NCBI GenBank assembly: GCA_008360975.2
Contig: CM039182.1
Span: 22,602,324-22,666,323, forward strand
DNA from: Lichenostomus cassidix
Lineage: Eukaryota; Chordata; Aves; Passeriformes; Meliphagidae
Direction of reading: 5' to 3'
Length of the DNA: 64,000 nucleotides
Shown piece by piece: positions 13,020 to 27,277 of the stretch. The notes under the pieces are model-generated. The model had not been told where the DNA came from and made no database searches. It was given only the letters and a program-made list of their open reading frames with translations. Every line of letters starts with the position of its first letter. Within the stretch, counting starts at the first letter, position 1. Position numbers and translations under genes: made by a program.

Positions 13020-13270
13020 GCAGCAGAGCGTCCTTTCAAGTCGCTCAACACAGACTGAATGCGGTTCTGACCAAGATGACAAAATTCATTTTGATTGAAT
13101 AGTTGTCCATATTTTTAAATTAAATGCATGTGGGGCCATTAGCTCAGCTCCCCGTCGAAGGCGGCTGCGCCGCAGCCCTGCCATATGTTTGGCAGTGTTT
13201 GAAGCACCTGGCATCCTCCAGAACAGACAGTCACATTTGAATGGGGATAAATATTGAACCGTCTCGCAGC
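13020..13270. other. CpG cluster with two adjacent hairpins
   Basis: Ten CpG dinucleotides fall in about 250 bases (near 13029, 13042, 13062, 13153, 13156, 13162, 13168, 13171, 13260 and 13265), five of them within 13,153-13,172. Most of the window has very few. At 13,163-13,177 is a perfect 7+7-bp inverted repeat around one C (GGCTGCG/CGCAGCC). It is followed directly at 13,178-13,195 by a second hairpin with a 6-bp stem (CTGCCA/TGGCAG). Kept CpGs suggest low germline methylation or purifying selection, as in a small regulatory element. A minus-strand open frame of 142 codons (13,086-13,514) crosses it but is unrecognisable and runs into a poly-A/T tract. Confidence 0.45.
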
Positions 13271-13307
13271 TTTCTCTTCCAACTCCAGGGTAGGTATTTT
13301 TTACATT

Positions 13308-13322
13308 AAAAAAAAAAAAAAA
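13308..13322. repeat. poly-A tract (15 A)
   Basis: Uninterrupted run of 15 A. A TTTTTT run lies a few bases upstream, so the pair could fold, but this is ordinary simple sequence. No retroposed gene body is recognised on either side. Confidence 0.9.
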
Positions 13323-13609
13323 CATAGCACAGTAGAAAAGGTTAGGCAAAAATTTATGTACATAAAGTGTTTTATAAAACCAGAAAGGAAGAGAAGGACA
13401 GGACTGGCAGGGATCCTGGACTCCTCCTGTGTCTGTGGAGGACAGGATGGGCAGGGACATAGAATTCTTTCTTTGTCTAAAGGCTTCAGGGACTTGAGAG
13501 CGCAAAAAATACAAATAATAATTTGTTCTTTTATTATGGATTTATCACAGTATTATTAAAGCTAATATGCAATTTCTCAGCCTGGAACAATCACTCCCAC
13601 AAGTCCCAT

Positions 13610-13920
13610 CCCTATCAAATTTTCTTCTCTTTAATATCATTAAGAAATTGATATGCTCAGCTGCATGCTGAGATCAGTCATGTCCTTTGGCTGAAAAACG
13701 AGCAAGTTACTTTGTCGTCGAATAAGGTTTAAATGTTTAGTGACCCACAAATCTGAATTTCTACCAAATAGAAATATCGCATGTCCTTGTGCTTCTCCTG
13801 GGTAATTTTTCGGTTTCTTTTTCTAAGTATTAGCACAGATTAATGGTATGTTTTGTGATTTAAAGAGCTATTGATTACATGGGACACAGTTAGAGCAGCC
13901 TCAATTACATCCACCACTGA
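13610..13920. other. candidate conserved non-coding element with CpGs
   Basis: Non-repetitive sequence carrying five scattered CpGs (near 13699, 13716, 13719, 13778 and 13811) together with homeodomain-like words (CAGATTAATGG, CAATTACATCC). CpG retention in an AT-rich region is compatible with constraint. There is no coding frame of interest. Confidence 0.2.
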
Positions 13921-16379
13921 AAGGTGAACTCAGGCAGGAATAGGTGAAAGCAAAGGCTAGGACAATACGCAGAGAACAGAAATCCCATCACATGACAGAA
14001 TTAAAAAGGACTTTGCTAGTTTTATGTTGCAAAGGAAAGTCTTAGAGAAGACACCATTTATTTCTCTAAGCATGTCTCCAGGAGCAAAAGGACCTTTCTT
14101 CTGAAGGGCACTATGACACAAGGATATAAACCGTGTGAATACATTCATGTTGGACAAAAAAAAGTCTGGCAATGAAAGGAGTGAGAGTCTCAGCTGGACT
14201 TCTAGGAAGTTACTGGGGCCTAAAACCACAGTTTGAAGCTACTTTTTGATGACTGTATTCATGAAGTGTAATGACATGGTTGTCTAGAGTAGCAGGTAAA
14301 TGACTTTGATGAGAAAAGAAAGAGCCTTCTTTAATTACTTTATCTGTGTTCCTAATACCAAAAATGTCTTCCAAAATAGATTGATGAGGAATACTGAGGG
14401 TTTCTCAGCACACTTTCTGTCTGCTGATAGCGCAGCATTTCTTCTTTTCTTTTAAAAACAGTGCAAACATGGAAATTAACTGAGGGTTTATGTTGTTTCA
14501 CTCCTTCTGAGGATCATTTTCAGATCCCACTTGCATCATTTTTCTGCCTGCAGCTGCTTCCACAAACATCTCAGTGGGTGGACTCCATCTAAGAAATCCT
14601 TGTGCTTCTGCCAGGATTTCTTTTCTAGTCCAGCTCCCCACCTTTTAAAGAAATTATAAAAGTACATGGCAATAGTGATGCAGAAAGGCTGCTGTCCTGG
14701 AACATAGGAATTTCTGACAGTGTTTTATAAGCTAATGTGGATGACCAGCTCTGTAAGAGGGACACTGCTGTTTATTTTTCTAGATAGTTATTAGGACTGT
14801 TCTGATTTTTTTGTTTAAAACATTAATCTGGGGTGATCCATATCCTATACAGTGTTGAAGTACAAATGAGCAAAAAACACAGCCACTTCTTGTGCTCTAT
14901 TTTTTATCTGGAAAGAGGTGAGGTGTAATAATTCAAATGAAAATCTGCTAAAATGAAGGAGTTGCACGTCTATACTGGCCATTTTTGGTCCAGCTGAGCA
15001 GTGATGGGCATTACCATAGGAAGGTGTACATTGCCCACCTTGCTCAATGTGCATCTCGCTGGAGAGCCTGTAGGAATTCCAAAAAAGCAGGACCAAAAAA
15101 TTTAGGGATAACTGCAGTCTCATTTACTAGCACCAAGCACTACTAGAACTCCATAAAATTGAAAGTAAAACAAGGGCATAGTGATGTGATACATCTGCAA
15201 CTCTGCATATCAATATGTTTCATTCATAAGAGGAGATTTGACCTCTGTGGAATTACACTGCTCACTGCAATGAAATGGTTTTTGCACTAACAAAAGCCGA
15301 GCAAGGTCATTATCTTCATTTCCAAGTGTTTGAAAAATAAAATGGAATAGCCTTTTCACCCATATGTGTTATTTTGCTTGTTGTTTAGAAATCGTAAAAA
15401 CAGAAATCTCAGACCGTTATTTTCTTGTCCTTATGGTACCAAAGAAGAAATATATCCTTTGGAAACACACTAAAATAAAAACAGTGTGAAGGAGGAATTC
15501 CTCAGGCCAGTAGCCTGTAATAACAGCAACCATCTGTGTTCAGGTGCCAGAAAAATGAATACATGCCACACTGTCCTATCAGCCCTGCTTAGGCTCCAAG
15601 GCTTAGTTGTACCAGCTCTGAATTTTTTTGTACAGTCCTTATTTCAGGTGGATAGGTCAATAATCACACCATATGCTATCAGATGTGTATATCAGCTCAC
15701 GTCTCCAACTCCATAGCTGCTATATAATACATAATAAGCATATTGTTTCATGGTACAATAAATTACTAATACATTTCACTGAACATTTTCTCCATCTTTT
15801 TTTTTTAATCAGTAACTTCATGGAAATTCAGGGGAGGTTTAGAAACATCTGTACAGTTTTTTAATAGTTAATAGGTTTCTCTTTTTAGATTCCTGTAAAG
15901 GACTAGGGGTAGAAGCACTTCATTGTTTTGATTCAAGGTTTTTTTTGTTCACTAAGCAAAATAGTGATAAAAGCTGTGAACTTCATCAGTAATAGTATGT
16001 AAGGTTTCAGATACCATCGCTGGCTTGAACATTTTTGATTCCTGCTGTCTGGGTTGGCTTGCAGGATATGTGTTGCTTCTCCCTGGCCACAGCACTGCTT
16101 TATCTTTGTTCTGCTATAGTTAAATTGCTACCTGGGCATGTTTGTATTGTTACATGGGCATGGTGACCTTTGGTAGTAAATCATTTTGACTGGGCTAGAT
16201 TGGGTTGAATTGCAAGGAGCAAACAAATGCATGTTTGTTTTCAATTTAAGAGACAGAGCAATTTAGATAAATTTAAAGTTTGGTAGCAGGAAAGCATTCT
16301 AAACTGTGTGTTTATATTTCATTACCCCAACTTTGATATCTCTAGAGTGTGAAATTTATCATATATAAAAAGAGACATA

Positions 16380-16425
16380 TTTATTTATATACATTTATAT
16401 GTGTACGTGTACGTATGTGTACAGC
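16380..16425. repeat. TA/TG-rich simple sequence
   Basis: Imperfect alternating pyrimidine-purine tract (TATATGTGTACGTGTACGTA) with two TGTACG units. Degenerate microsatellite. Confidence 0.7.
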
Positions 16426-16993
16426 AAAACTAATGCACAAATAGGTGTGTATTGCATACATGGTAATAATATAGCTCCATCATTAGGGAAACATGGAGAC
16501 ATCCATTCTGAGTCAGTTGTGTAGGTCCCTCTGAGATCTATGGAGAGACACAGCCTGTTCCAGAGGGTGATCCATATTCATCTATTCAAGATGAGAGGTT
16601 GCCTGCTGAGAAATCCTATGTGACTAATTCAGAGCAAATACATAATGTTCAGAATGCTAAAGTTAGGGACAGGAAACCCAAACCAACTGTGTTCCCAAAA
16701 GAACACTCTTTTGTGGAGTTAACTGGTCATGTACCACTTCTGGTTCCTACTCGTGTTTTTTGTGGTGGCGATAATAGTGATGGTAGATACCACCAAGTTA
16801 GAAAATATGTTTTCCACTTTAAATTAGAAAGTTTTGTGGGTTTTTTAATGGTTATGGTAGTTGTTAAAGTAAAGAGGAAATTGTTCATGTTGCCAATTCA
16901 TCTTTTTTTTTTCTCCTTAAAAATGTCTTTGAAGCAGATAATTGTATAAATATGACTTGATCACTGAAATCACTGGGTGGACTTTAAAATTGT

Positions 16994-17022
16994 GAGGGAA
17001 GAAGGAAAAGGGAGGAGAAGAA
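16994..17022. repeat. 29-base polypurine tract
   Basis: Unbroken run of 29 A/G bases ending in GAGGAGAAGAA. Simple purine-rich sequence. Triplex-forming potential is possible but not shown. Confidence 0.8.
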
Positions 17023-18012
17023 TTCATGAGATCTACAGTAAAGAGAATTATTAATCTGTAGAAATATGTGCCTCTGTTACTATTGGCTCCGTGAAAAACT
17101 GATTTCGTATGTTATAACGTGCCTCCTAAAACTGAAAAAATAGGAATGGGTGTGGAAACCTAAATTTGTACAGCATATGAACACTTCGATCTCTTAAGAA
17201 GGCAGATGTAGAATAAAATGTAAATTAGATCAGGAAAAAAATGCAAACCCATAAGAGAAACAAAATTAAAACCCAAAAATATGTCTCCCGGTTTAACAGT
17301 GAGATTTGGCGATAACACCTTTGGGAGCTTCTGAAAGGAAAACTCAGATTCTTGGCTTAATGTGTAGCACAAAAATTGCCCTAAATATAAATTTTATCTC
17401 TGCCTTTCCAGTGCATTTTGAGAGCCAAATTCCAGCACTGTCTGAGAGAATGTTAGTATTTCTCTGCAGTGACAGTTTGAATCAATAGTTCATCCTATAA
17501 GCAAAGAAAATAATTGTGATAAAGGTCTTTGCTTAAGTAAAACAAGTGGAGAACATGGTGTGTCTAATGCAGCCTTGCTCCTGAGCTACTGTACAATAGC
17601 ATGCAGTGCTCTGCAAAATTTGGAGGATGTGGTAAGTGAACTAAAAGAAATAACTGCACTTCCAGAGATAGTAATAATCTGGAAAAAAAAAAATCATTAA
17701 CTAAGTTAGTACCATTTTGCTGTTATCTAGGATGAGAGGATTTAGGGCTCTAGTAATTTGCAAAGCTAATCTAGTTCAGTCATCCGCAGACTGTGACCTT
17801 TGACAACCCTCCTGGTGATTGGAAGAATAGAGCATCTGGATGTCAAGAAGATAAGAAGGTTGGGAAGGCAGCTGGGTCTGGAAGAAAAAGCAACCAAACC
17901 CCATTCTGTGGGGTTAATAAATACATCTTTTGTTTAGGTAGATGATGGATAATTTGGATGCATTAGCACCTAGTTTTCAAAAGTTGCTGTTAAATTAATA
18001 TGCTTCAATTTC

Positions 18013-18060
18013 ACAGAGAAAACTAAGAAACTAAGAAGAAAACAGAGAAGCTAAGAAACT
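18013..18060. repeat. imperfect A/G-rich direct repeat
   Basis: ACAGAGAA-(A/G)CTAAGAAACT occurs at 18,013-18,032 and again at 18,042-18,060, with an extra CTAAGAA in between. It looks like a slippage-derived duplication. Confidence 0.75.
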
Positions 18061-19080
18061 CTATGCCAATTTTCATAACTTCAAAGTTATATTGCTTTCT
18101 AAATTAGATAAACAGAGCTTCCAAAAATTATGTCAACTCTGTGTCAAGTTGGCATGAAAAAGGAGAAACACCCTATGTCAGTGTCATTGAAATAAACAAG
18201 TTAACAGCTAGTCGTAAAGGCCATGAAGGGAGTAATTTAGGAGAATATGAGTTCCTGACTCCGGAATTCCAGTTTTCTGACCCAAACAACAGCACTCCCA
18301 CACACTGGGGAATGTGTGTATGAAAGAAGCATGGGAGTGCCAAAGCTGGAAAGCTGTATCAAAAAAGGCCAAAGACACAGGAAACTGCAGATTTGGATCT
18401 GGATTTAAAATTAACTGCTCTGGACTCTGTCTAAAATTGAGTCCAACTCCCTTGAGTTTTGGGTAGAGCTCAGCATCTTATGGCAGGGAAGTCATTGAGA
18501 AGAGGCAAAAATGAAATGGCAATAGACATTAAGGATGGCAAGAGGGGTAGTGCTGGAGTAAAGAAGACGCTGCTGAAGACAGGGGGTGTTTTCAAGGCAA
18601 CTGGATGCAGAGAAGGACTTGGAGAATTGAGAGAGGATGAATAAAGTGGAAAGAACTTATGTTTCATGATGGCTCTCATATGCCATCAAAACATGGCTCA
18701 GCTTAAGTGATTAAGGCAGGTTTGGCACAGAATTGCTCTAAAATAGAAATATGGAAAATGAATCCTGCTTTTAATTTTGCAGAAATGAGTCCCAAAGATT
18801 ATTCAAATATCAGTGTCATTTTTTAACCAAGCTTCTCTATTCTGAAAGCACAGACACCTCTCAGTCTCCCCGGGGAGATAAGTTTCCTCTTTAGTCTGGT
18901 TCCAATCTCAGGAAAAAATAGATAGAGACATGAACTACAAGTTGTTTGTATGAACAACCTCGTGTCCAAACCTCTTGAGCTTTATCCATCACTGGTGATA
19001 TACAGTCTTAAAACAAAAGACTCGATGGGAAACAATTATTAACATTTATCACTGCTTTGGTATACTGACTTGACTGAACT

Positions 19081-19101
19081 AATAATAATGATAATGATGA
19101 G
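19081..19101. repeat. (AAT/GAT) trinucleotide repeat
   Basis: Short run of AAT, then interrupted GATAAT/GATGA units. Minor microsatellite. Confidence 0.7.
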
Positions 19102-22100
19102 AAACTTCAAGAGATTTATGCAAGCCAAATACTTGTTTCTTTTTACTAAGATCTTCAATGTATCTCTGCCATTTTTGGAAGCCATCATTTTTGTGAAAAT
19201 TCTTTTTTAAAGGTTTTTTCTTGACTTTGTTAATGGTCTTGGGATTAATACAGCTAATGAGATAGAAAAAAATCTTTGTGTTGTATTTAGATTGGGGATT
19301 ATCTGAGGAATACTTGAAAAGAAGCCAACCTTCCCCTTCTTATTACTATGTCCATCATGCTTTCAGAAAGATGCATCTAGATGTATAAAAACCAATCAGA
19401 TGAAATGCTCTGCTTGCAGCTGTGATTGTAATGGGGAGTGGCACACCCTCCAAAGACAGAAAAAAAAAATTAAAGAAAAGACTATCCCAAATTCTTTTAA
19501 AGGTCAAATGTGGATTAAGGTTTGCCGTTGGAAGCCAAATGCAGGAGGACATCACCATGGAGTCTGGGAATTTTCCATCTGGGATCTCTGTTTTACAGCG
19601 GATTCATCTCTGTGTAATACAACTACAAGCAAACATTAACACAAATACCAAAGAGACAGGAATGATCCAGATCCATATCTGATGTTTACAGTTGCCTCAT
19701 TTCCGGTCTCCTGATAGAGGTACAAGCATAACAAGTGCAGTTCAAAGATGATCTGGAGCCAGTGCTATGCCTTCTTCCTCTTTTTTCCCCTTTTCCTCTT
19801 ATTTTCTTTCAATCCAAGACTGGCTGAAAGAGATATGACTCCTGCTGTGAGAACAGTCTATGTCATCAGATTTCCTCACACATTTTCTTCCATGATTTAT
19901 GGTCATGGAAAGGAGTTTGAAGATTTTCTGAAAGACATCCTCCTTAGTCCTTCCTTCAATCCTTTTGGAAGGCTTGGGATGGAAAAACTAGACCCTTGAG
20001 AACAAAATAAGAAAAATTACAGGAAATTGTTTCTTCTAGAATAGAGAAAAGAATGGAATAATGTCTAAAAAGATGTTATTACTGATTTACTTTATTGCTG
20101 CATTTACTGCTTCATTTCAGTGGTTTAAACCACATTCAACAATGAACAGTATTCCCAGTGAAATGATTAGGTATTTCCAGTGCATTTATTCTGTAACTAA
20201 ACTTTCCAATGTTATGGCAACTATAATTCCAATATATTTTGGACCAAATTTATTGTTAACATGTAATACTTCACTGCAGGTATTATATTCCTGTGAATGC
20301 ATGTATGGGGATGTCATGTAGGTTTTCAAGCTTTTCTTTTAGAAATATGGGGGTTTTGTATTGGAGCCCAAGATAACTGTTTCAGACCTGAATGGTTAAC
20401 ATTTCCTTTGGTTTACAAGACAACGTGGCAATGCTCTCCAGTTTATTTCCCCCCCTCCCCTCTACTTTATAGAGGAACTTTCAGGGGAAAATACTTTTTC
20501 TTTTATGGGTAGAAAACCTGTCTTTACAGCGCTGTCCTCTTTCTCATTTTATTTTTTTAAAGTATATTTTTGTATTTTGTACACACATGTAGGAGTAATT
20601 GTTGTATTCCTCATCATTAAAGCAAAGAAATGTATTACTACATATATTTCGATTACTCCTCAATTTTTCTATTTTCAAAAAAAGAATTAAGAATATTTGT
20701 TTGGTTTTTTTAATGAGAATTTCATATTCCTAGCACTTACAAGAACTCCAGGTCTCCCTTAGAGCCACAGTAGTCTATTCAGAAAGCTGATCATCTTTCA
20801 GGAGTCCTAACAGCTATCTTCAAATACCATGTTACAACCAATTACTTTCACCACTACCCAAATGCTGTAAAATTTGGGAAAAAACTCTCTGCACGAGAAC
20901 TTCAGTGAAGACTAAATATGTTATATGTGATCAAGCAAGAACATTCTAATGATTCAAAGAGAAAGAACAGCATTTTTTTATGTTACAGAATGAAAAATTC
21001 AAGTAAAGGACTGGAAGAAACATCACTAGAGGACTTGCCACAAGATACACAGACAGAACAGCTGGACCTTGTGGCCGTGGAGTTGATGTTGAGTTGAAAC
21101 AAGAGAATGAACAGATTTTCAAGCTATTTAAAACTTACATCAAAGCAGGGTAGTCTTCCCAGAGGAAGTCTGCACTGGCAAATGCAATGTCCACAATTTA
21201 GGTATAGTTTGAATTTTACAAATATCCTTTATTACTTTTCAATTAGTACATTATGGTGGGACAGAAAGAAAAAGGTGCTACTGCAGGGGAAGAACACATT
21301 CAGGACTGCACTACATGTTCTATGGGACAGTATTTTTCTCCTCACAAGAAAGAAAAATCTAGACCTTCATCCTGCTGCATAAAGGTCAAGAAGTTTTGCC
21401 GAAGATTCTCAGGCATCAGAATTACTCAAAATATATGCAGCAGGGCTGCTGCCTGTCATTATAGTATTTGATGTGAAAGATTTATCTGTCTTTTTTAGTT
21501 TTTTATCCTGAACTGACAGTGGTATAATATGGATCAACCAACTAATACCACACATTTGTGTTATGTCATGAAACATCCTTGACGGCTCACAGTTTCCCAC
21601 TTAGTCAAGTTCCTTTGTCACATAAGTGGTGTTTGGGAAGAAAATGCTTGGCAGTTCCCAAATCCCCAATCGAAGCAAGCTTATACAGTGATAGAGTTTA
21701 AAAATATGTGTCCTATTCACATGCCATTCATTCTTTTCACATTTATTCCTATGAGAAATCCTGCACTACATATACACACAGCTTGAGCTATATAACCTTT
21801 TCCAAGACCAGCTTCTGCAGCCCTGTCTGGATGCTTTCTATGTAGGTACCAAGTCCTCAGATTCACAAGGAATTGGCAGCCTTTCATGCCAACATTCACA
21901 ATTCCAATTAAACTCTAAGTTGTTGGTCACAATATGCATTTCTTATTTAGATTATTCTCATGAAATTCTGAAGATGGAAGCTGCTGGGTATTTGCATGTA
22001 TTCTGAGGAATGCAGGGAGGGATTTTTATTGTTACCATAAGGTTTCTCCTGATCGCTCTTCAGCCCCTTATATGTTTTGTATAATGGCAAAGTGACAGTG

Positions 22101-25100
22101 CTGAGCTGGGTTTTTAAATGCATGTCTATCTGTCAGTTCCAATGCATCTCACAGTGGCATGTATTAACTTATCATGCTTGAAAGTACAAAAAGATTATGC
22201 TGCGGTGAAATGTTAACAAGGTCATATCATATACACACTAGCTCGTTGCACTTTTCTTCCTTTCATTGCTCCTGTTAGGCATTATTCCATGTCATGCATA
22301 AATAATGTTGCTCTGGAGAGAACATCAGTGTACTCTGTATTACTGGTGCTGCCATACCATCGAGACAGTCTGAAGGTCTGGAGTGAATGTCAGAAGATGT
22401 CACTTGCTGAATTATTGGTACCAAGCCATCAAAGACAAGTGTAGTGGATGAATACAGGTATTCATGAATAGATGACTTTTGCTTTGGATTGCCACAGCAG
22501 TAACCATATTGAGATGGTTTTCATATAAATGAGGTTTGGCAAATCACTGTCTGGCACCACACATCTGCTTTTATGGGACTTTTGTGCAGTTTGTCAGACT
22601 GTACCAGGCAAAGCATGTGGAAGATCAGAAGAGCAGCCCAAGCAGGCAATTTGTGCACCAAGGAAATATTTCACAAGCAGAAAGCTTCAGCTACTGAAAG
22701 CTCTAACAGAGAGCCAGAGATAAATAATTTTCCCACAATACGGATCTGCAGGGCTATGGTGAGCATGCCAGTACATCTGCTGAAAGACCTCATCCCCTCC
22801 CTACTCCTCTGCTCCCAAAGATCACCAGCAGCAGGCTTGGACCTCCACAGAGTCCCAGCTCCAGGTTTTTCAGCCAATACCATTGGGTCTCTCTGAAATC
22901 TGTGTGGGCTATCTAGGCCTGCTGCCTGCTTCCCACCCCTTTTTATTCCCTCCAGATGGAAAACTGTGAATTCTAGGCTAGATATTCCTAGCAGGTGTTT
23001 GGTAAGAGACCTGCTTCAGCCTTTGACCCACAAATAAATTACCACCCACATGCAAATTTCAGATTTAATTGTAAATAAATCTAATACAATCCATGAGCTT
23101 TTGCTTGAACATCTGTCACAGTCTTTTTTGCTGGTGTATTTTTTCACGTCTATGTATATTTTTCAGGAAATCTTATTTTTTCCAGGCTGAGATTAAGTCA
23201 AAGTAAAGTTATCTACAGCAAATACTTTATTCCCATGGGCAGCAAACAGCAACAATGGTCAATTACAAATGGAGCCATAGATGTCTGCAAAGGGGGAAGG
23301 GGAATAGAAAAATGTTGTTGTTGGTAGAGAACAAAAACACCTGCTGCATTATTATGACTGATCCCACAAATACTGCTTGGTTTATTTCAGCTCTAATGGA
23401 TATTTTTGCACAAGTAGAGAGTCATTTTAGTTTACTCAATGAGAAAGGAAATCCAATGCAAAATCAGGTTCAAACCAATTGCAGGATTAATCTGTTTAAA
23501 GTAGAGTTGCAGGTAATGCAGGTTCCCCACCACATGAACATCTGCATCCAGTCTTAGAGTCCCTGAACTTGCTGTTATCACTCTCCAGCAATGTTTGCAA
23601 TTATAATGGCAAAGAAAAACTAAATGTTGGCTGCCTGAAATACAGATGAGTCGCTTTGGTGATGTAACTCGTACAGTGTTTGGTGGTCTTTGTAAGAACT
23701 CTGATTCTATGCTTCTAATACCATGAAGCTTTAATAAATCACAAGATAATTAACAGAGACGTGAATAGATACGTAGGGAGTGATCAATTGTTGTTCTCTG
23801 TTCGGCTGCTAGCAATAGCTGATATTTATAATTCTCAATTTAAAGAAGAAAAATCTCAGTTTCTGACTCTGGAAAGATGGAAATTCCTGGATTAGAAGAC
23901 TGTGAGATAGGTAGCAACTTCTCTGGGTGTGGCATCCTTCTGTGGGATTTGATTTCTTCCCTGAGACCATGAGGTAAAGCCAATTTAAACTCAGGACTAC
24001 TATTTCATTGTAAATCCCAAACTCTAAAAGACCTTCTCTGGGGTAAGCCAGAGAGTAAGAAATGAAGCAGGTGTTTTAGGAGTCAAAGACCCTCAGCTCA
24101 GGACAAACTATCACCTCATGAGGGCTCAGAGGTGGAGCAGCCACTCTTTTCCTACTTGCCATGGATAACTTCATGGTTACAAAGCAGAGTCATGATGGGC
24201 TTGATAGGAGATGCCGTTTTTGGGGACTTTGTGCTGCAAGAGCTGCATTACAGTGGGCTTGTGGTAGGAGTGGAACCCTGAAAGCCCAGGGGTACTTGGG
24301 ATGAAGGATTTCTCATGAGGAAGCAGCCGAGCCACAGATTGAAGTTTGTCCTTCAGGCAAACCATGAGACAATTTTGTATGAAGCCTGGCAGTTTTTGGA
24401 TACACCTTGGACTTCATTTTACTTCAAATTCTTCTCAGATGACTTCTTTACATAAAACTCTTCAGCTTAGTTGGAACTATTACTTTCAGATCAAAAACAT
24501 TTCATCAAATCATTCTAGACCAGCTCTACCACTGAGTCTATTTGGATTGTGTTACTTTGGGGTTGTCTCAATAAAAGCAGACTATCTAATTTCACTTTAG
24601 CTTATAGTTTCTAGCATGTATGTTTGAAAAATGAAACTTCTGTCCCCAGTAAAATCCCAGTTTCAACATTTGTTTCATTTTGGAAATAAAATTTAAAACT
24701 ATGAACAAATTGGTTTAATTTGGTTTGCATTTAGGTCATCAAGATATCAGAAATGGACTTCAATTTTCCTGTGAAATTGTTCAGATTTTCAAAAATTCTT
24801 CTCTGGAAAAGTGCCACAGGCTATTTTTTCTTGTTTCTAATGTAGCCATTCTCTGCTACTCAGAGATTGCTAAAATGAACCCATTCTTTTAAATCAGGAA
24901 ATGTTATTCCTCCAATGAATTATCTATGAATAATTAAAGATAATTACAAATTTTTGTCCTGTATCTTCTATTCATCCCTTCCACCTGAGCTCTTCAAATT
25001 TCCAGCTTAACTTCTCCCATGGAGCAGCCATGGTGATCCTACTGTATATTTTTTTTGGATGGGCAAGAGCACAGCTGGGTCCTTCAAAAGAAGTAGAACA

Positions 25101-27277
25101 AGAGGAGAAGATGTATGAATCTGAATTTCCCAGGACTCTCTGCATCCTGCATAAGTGACCTGTTTCAGGGTTTCCTCAGGGAGAACTCCACATGTGGCAA
25201 CTAGACTAATCAAAAATAATGTTGGCAGATGCAGACATGTACCATCACCAAAATAGTTTGACCAGGAAGGAAAATCTGCTGTGTGAACTGTCACTTTTTA
25301 CTAAGTCACTGTTGCTTCATGAAGTTTTTCCTTGTATGTAACTTACTACTCCATTTCAGTTTTAACCACAGGTCGTTACTCCCTTGTTTTGTAAACTGTC
25401 ATTTTACTTGATATATTAAACTAAAGGCTAACGATGCTTGCCATTTCTGTAGCATGACTAATGCCTTTGGACTTGAACTTCCAGATAACCTCTGGAAGTA
25501 TATTAATTTCTGTAGAACCTACAGTGAAGAGGGTTATTAGCATGAAAGCAAAATTTCAGCTCTTTTACAAGGAGGAATTCAGCACATAGTCTGATATACT
25601 TATGACTTCAAGAAAGCAACAAAACTGGGGAAGGTTTATTTTTTGTGGTGAAGGTGATGTCTGATTGCTGTTGAATACTTTTCATGTATTTTTAATAGTT
25701 AAAATTCAATATTCACTGAAGGATCAAAGCACAACAGGCCAAATATTACTCTCAGATGTATATGTTTGGCTCATACTTTCTCTGGGATCACCTGAAATTT
25801 GAGGCACAGCCTTTTGCATCGGACACTTTGTAACCTGGTGGAAATGAGGAGCTGCTGCTCCTGTCGGCAGCAATATCCCTCAGGCTGCTCTCTCAGTGGT
25901 ACCTTGTGCCTGTGGTACCATGGGGCTGACATGCAGCTTCCAGAGGCAGGAAACAGGCAGAAGAAAGTAATGGATCTTTCTGGGGTATCGAGTTTCTTAG
26001 AAATGCCTCAGGTTCACAATTCCTCATGCTAGCTCCTCTCAGCTTCTGCCAAAGCAGCTCCCCCTCATTTCTGCCCCATCCACACCCTCACACCTCCCAT
26101 CTTTTAATCTGACATCTTCACTCATTGTAACCAAGTCCTGCAGTGCAATCCTGGTGGTGCCAGGCACTGGGGTGTCTGATCTCCTCACGCTCTGTCCTGG
26201 GCAGTGGGTGACTGTCTGCTCCTGCCATGCAGCACAGGGGACATGTGCATGACAGCTGTCCCCAGGCCCTATTTCCATACCCAGCACTTCCATCCCACAG
26301 GGACTGCAGGGATTTCTGTTTGGGCTAAACACCACTTTTCCTACCACTCCACTTAGTGCACGAGGTCCTGCGTTTGCTGTGTGGGCTGCTCAGACAGCTG
26401 CCCCTTGTAAATCCCTCTGGATTGTTGCTGTATTAGCCCAGTGATGCCCAGTGGTTTAAAGAGAGCAAAGCCTGTCTTTGATGTCTATCAACTGGGGCAT
26501 CCATCTGGGACAAAAAAAAGGCAGGAATTTCACTTCTCCATCTTCCAATGCATATTTAAATGCCTTTTAACTCTGTCACAAGTATTTGTTGGAACATGGC
26601 TGATTCCAGATTTTCCTCTCTACTGTAAGCATGGGACTATAAAGTCACTGTGAGAGTCACTTCCTTTCTAATCAAAATAATTTTTAATTTATCCATGAAC
26701 ATTCAAGCAGCAAGAGCAATTTTCCATACATTTATCCCAGACTAACATGGTGGCCAAGTCTCTTGTGCTGATCTTGATTCACATCCCCTAGAGCAGAAAA
26801 GGAAATTGAACATGATTTCTCACATTCTAAGTCAGTGTACTAAACCTGTGGCTGTGAACTGAAAGCAGACATCCTCATCATGTTTAGGGAAAGAATAAAT
26901 TATATGCCTAGAAATTTGTGAGAGTAATGCTGAAAAGACATAGGTTTTGCCTCTCCTGTTTTTGGACCATGGGTTTCTCCTTGTTATATTATCTTCCATT
27001 AATTGCATTGTGAGATGCCTGTCAGCATCCCCATGTCATTGAGACAGGGAATGCACTCAGTCCAGGGCTGCAAGTTTCAGTGCCAGGGAGGAGTTAACAT
27101 CACATTCAAAAGTCTTGTAGCAACCAGGTCCCTTCTGGGATGCTCTTCATGAGCTGGGTTGGGTGAGCAAACACAGAATCTCTTTTTCACTTGTGATTTT
27201 TGAGGTCACCTAAAACTGTGGGCTGAGATAGCCAAAGCTCCAGCTTGAAGTGGGCAATCAATGGAGGATGGATGCCT

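Noticed and set aside
13188..13215. TGGCAGTGT word resembling the miR-34/449 seed region
   Set aside because: The flanks do not fold into a precursor-length hairpin and the similarity stops after about nine bases.
13086..13514. 142-codon minus-strand open frame across the CpG cluster
   Set aside because: It includes a phenylalanine run encoded by the poly-A/T tract at 13,308-13,322, and no domain is recognisable.
19748..19999. 83-codon open frame with a signal-peptide-like start
   Set aside because: The hydrophobic run is produced by TTC/CTT-rich simple sequence, and the rest is unrecognised and poorly supported.
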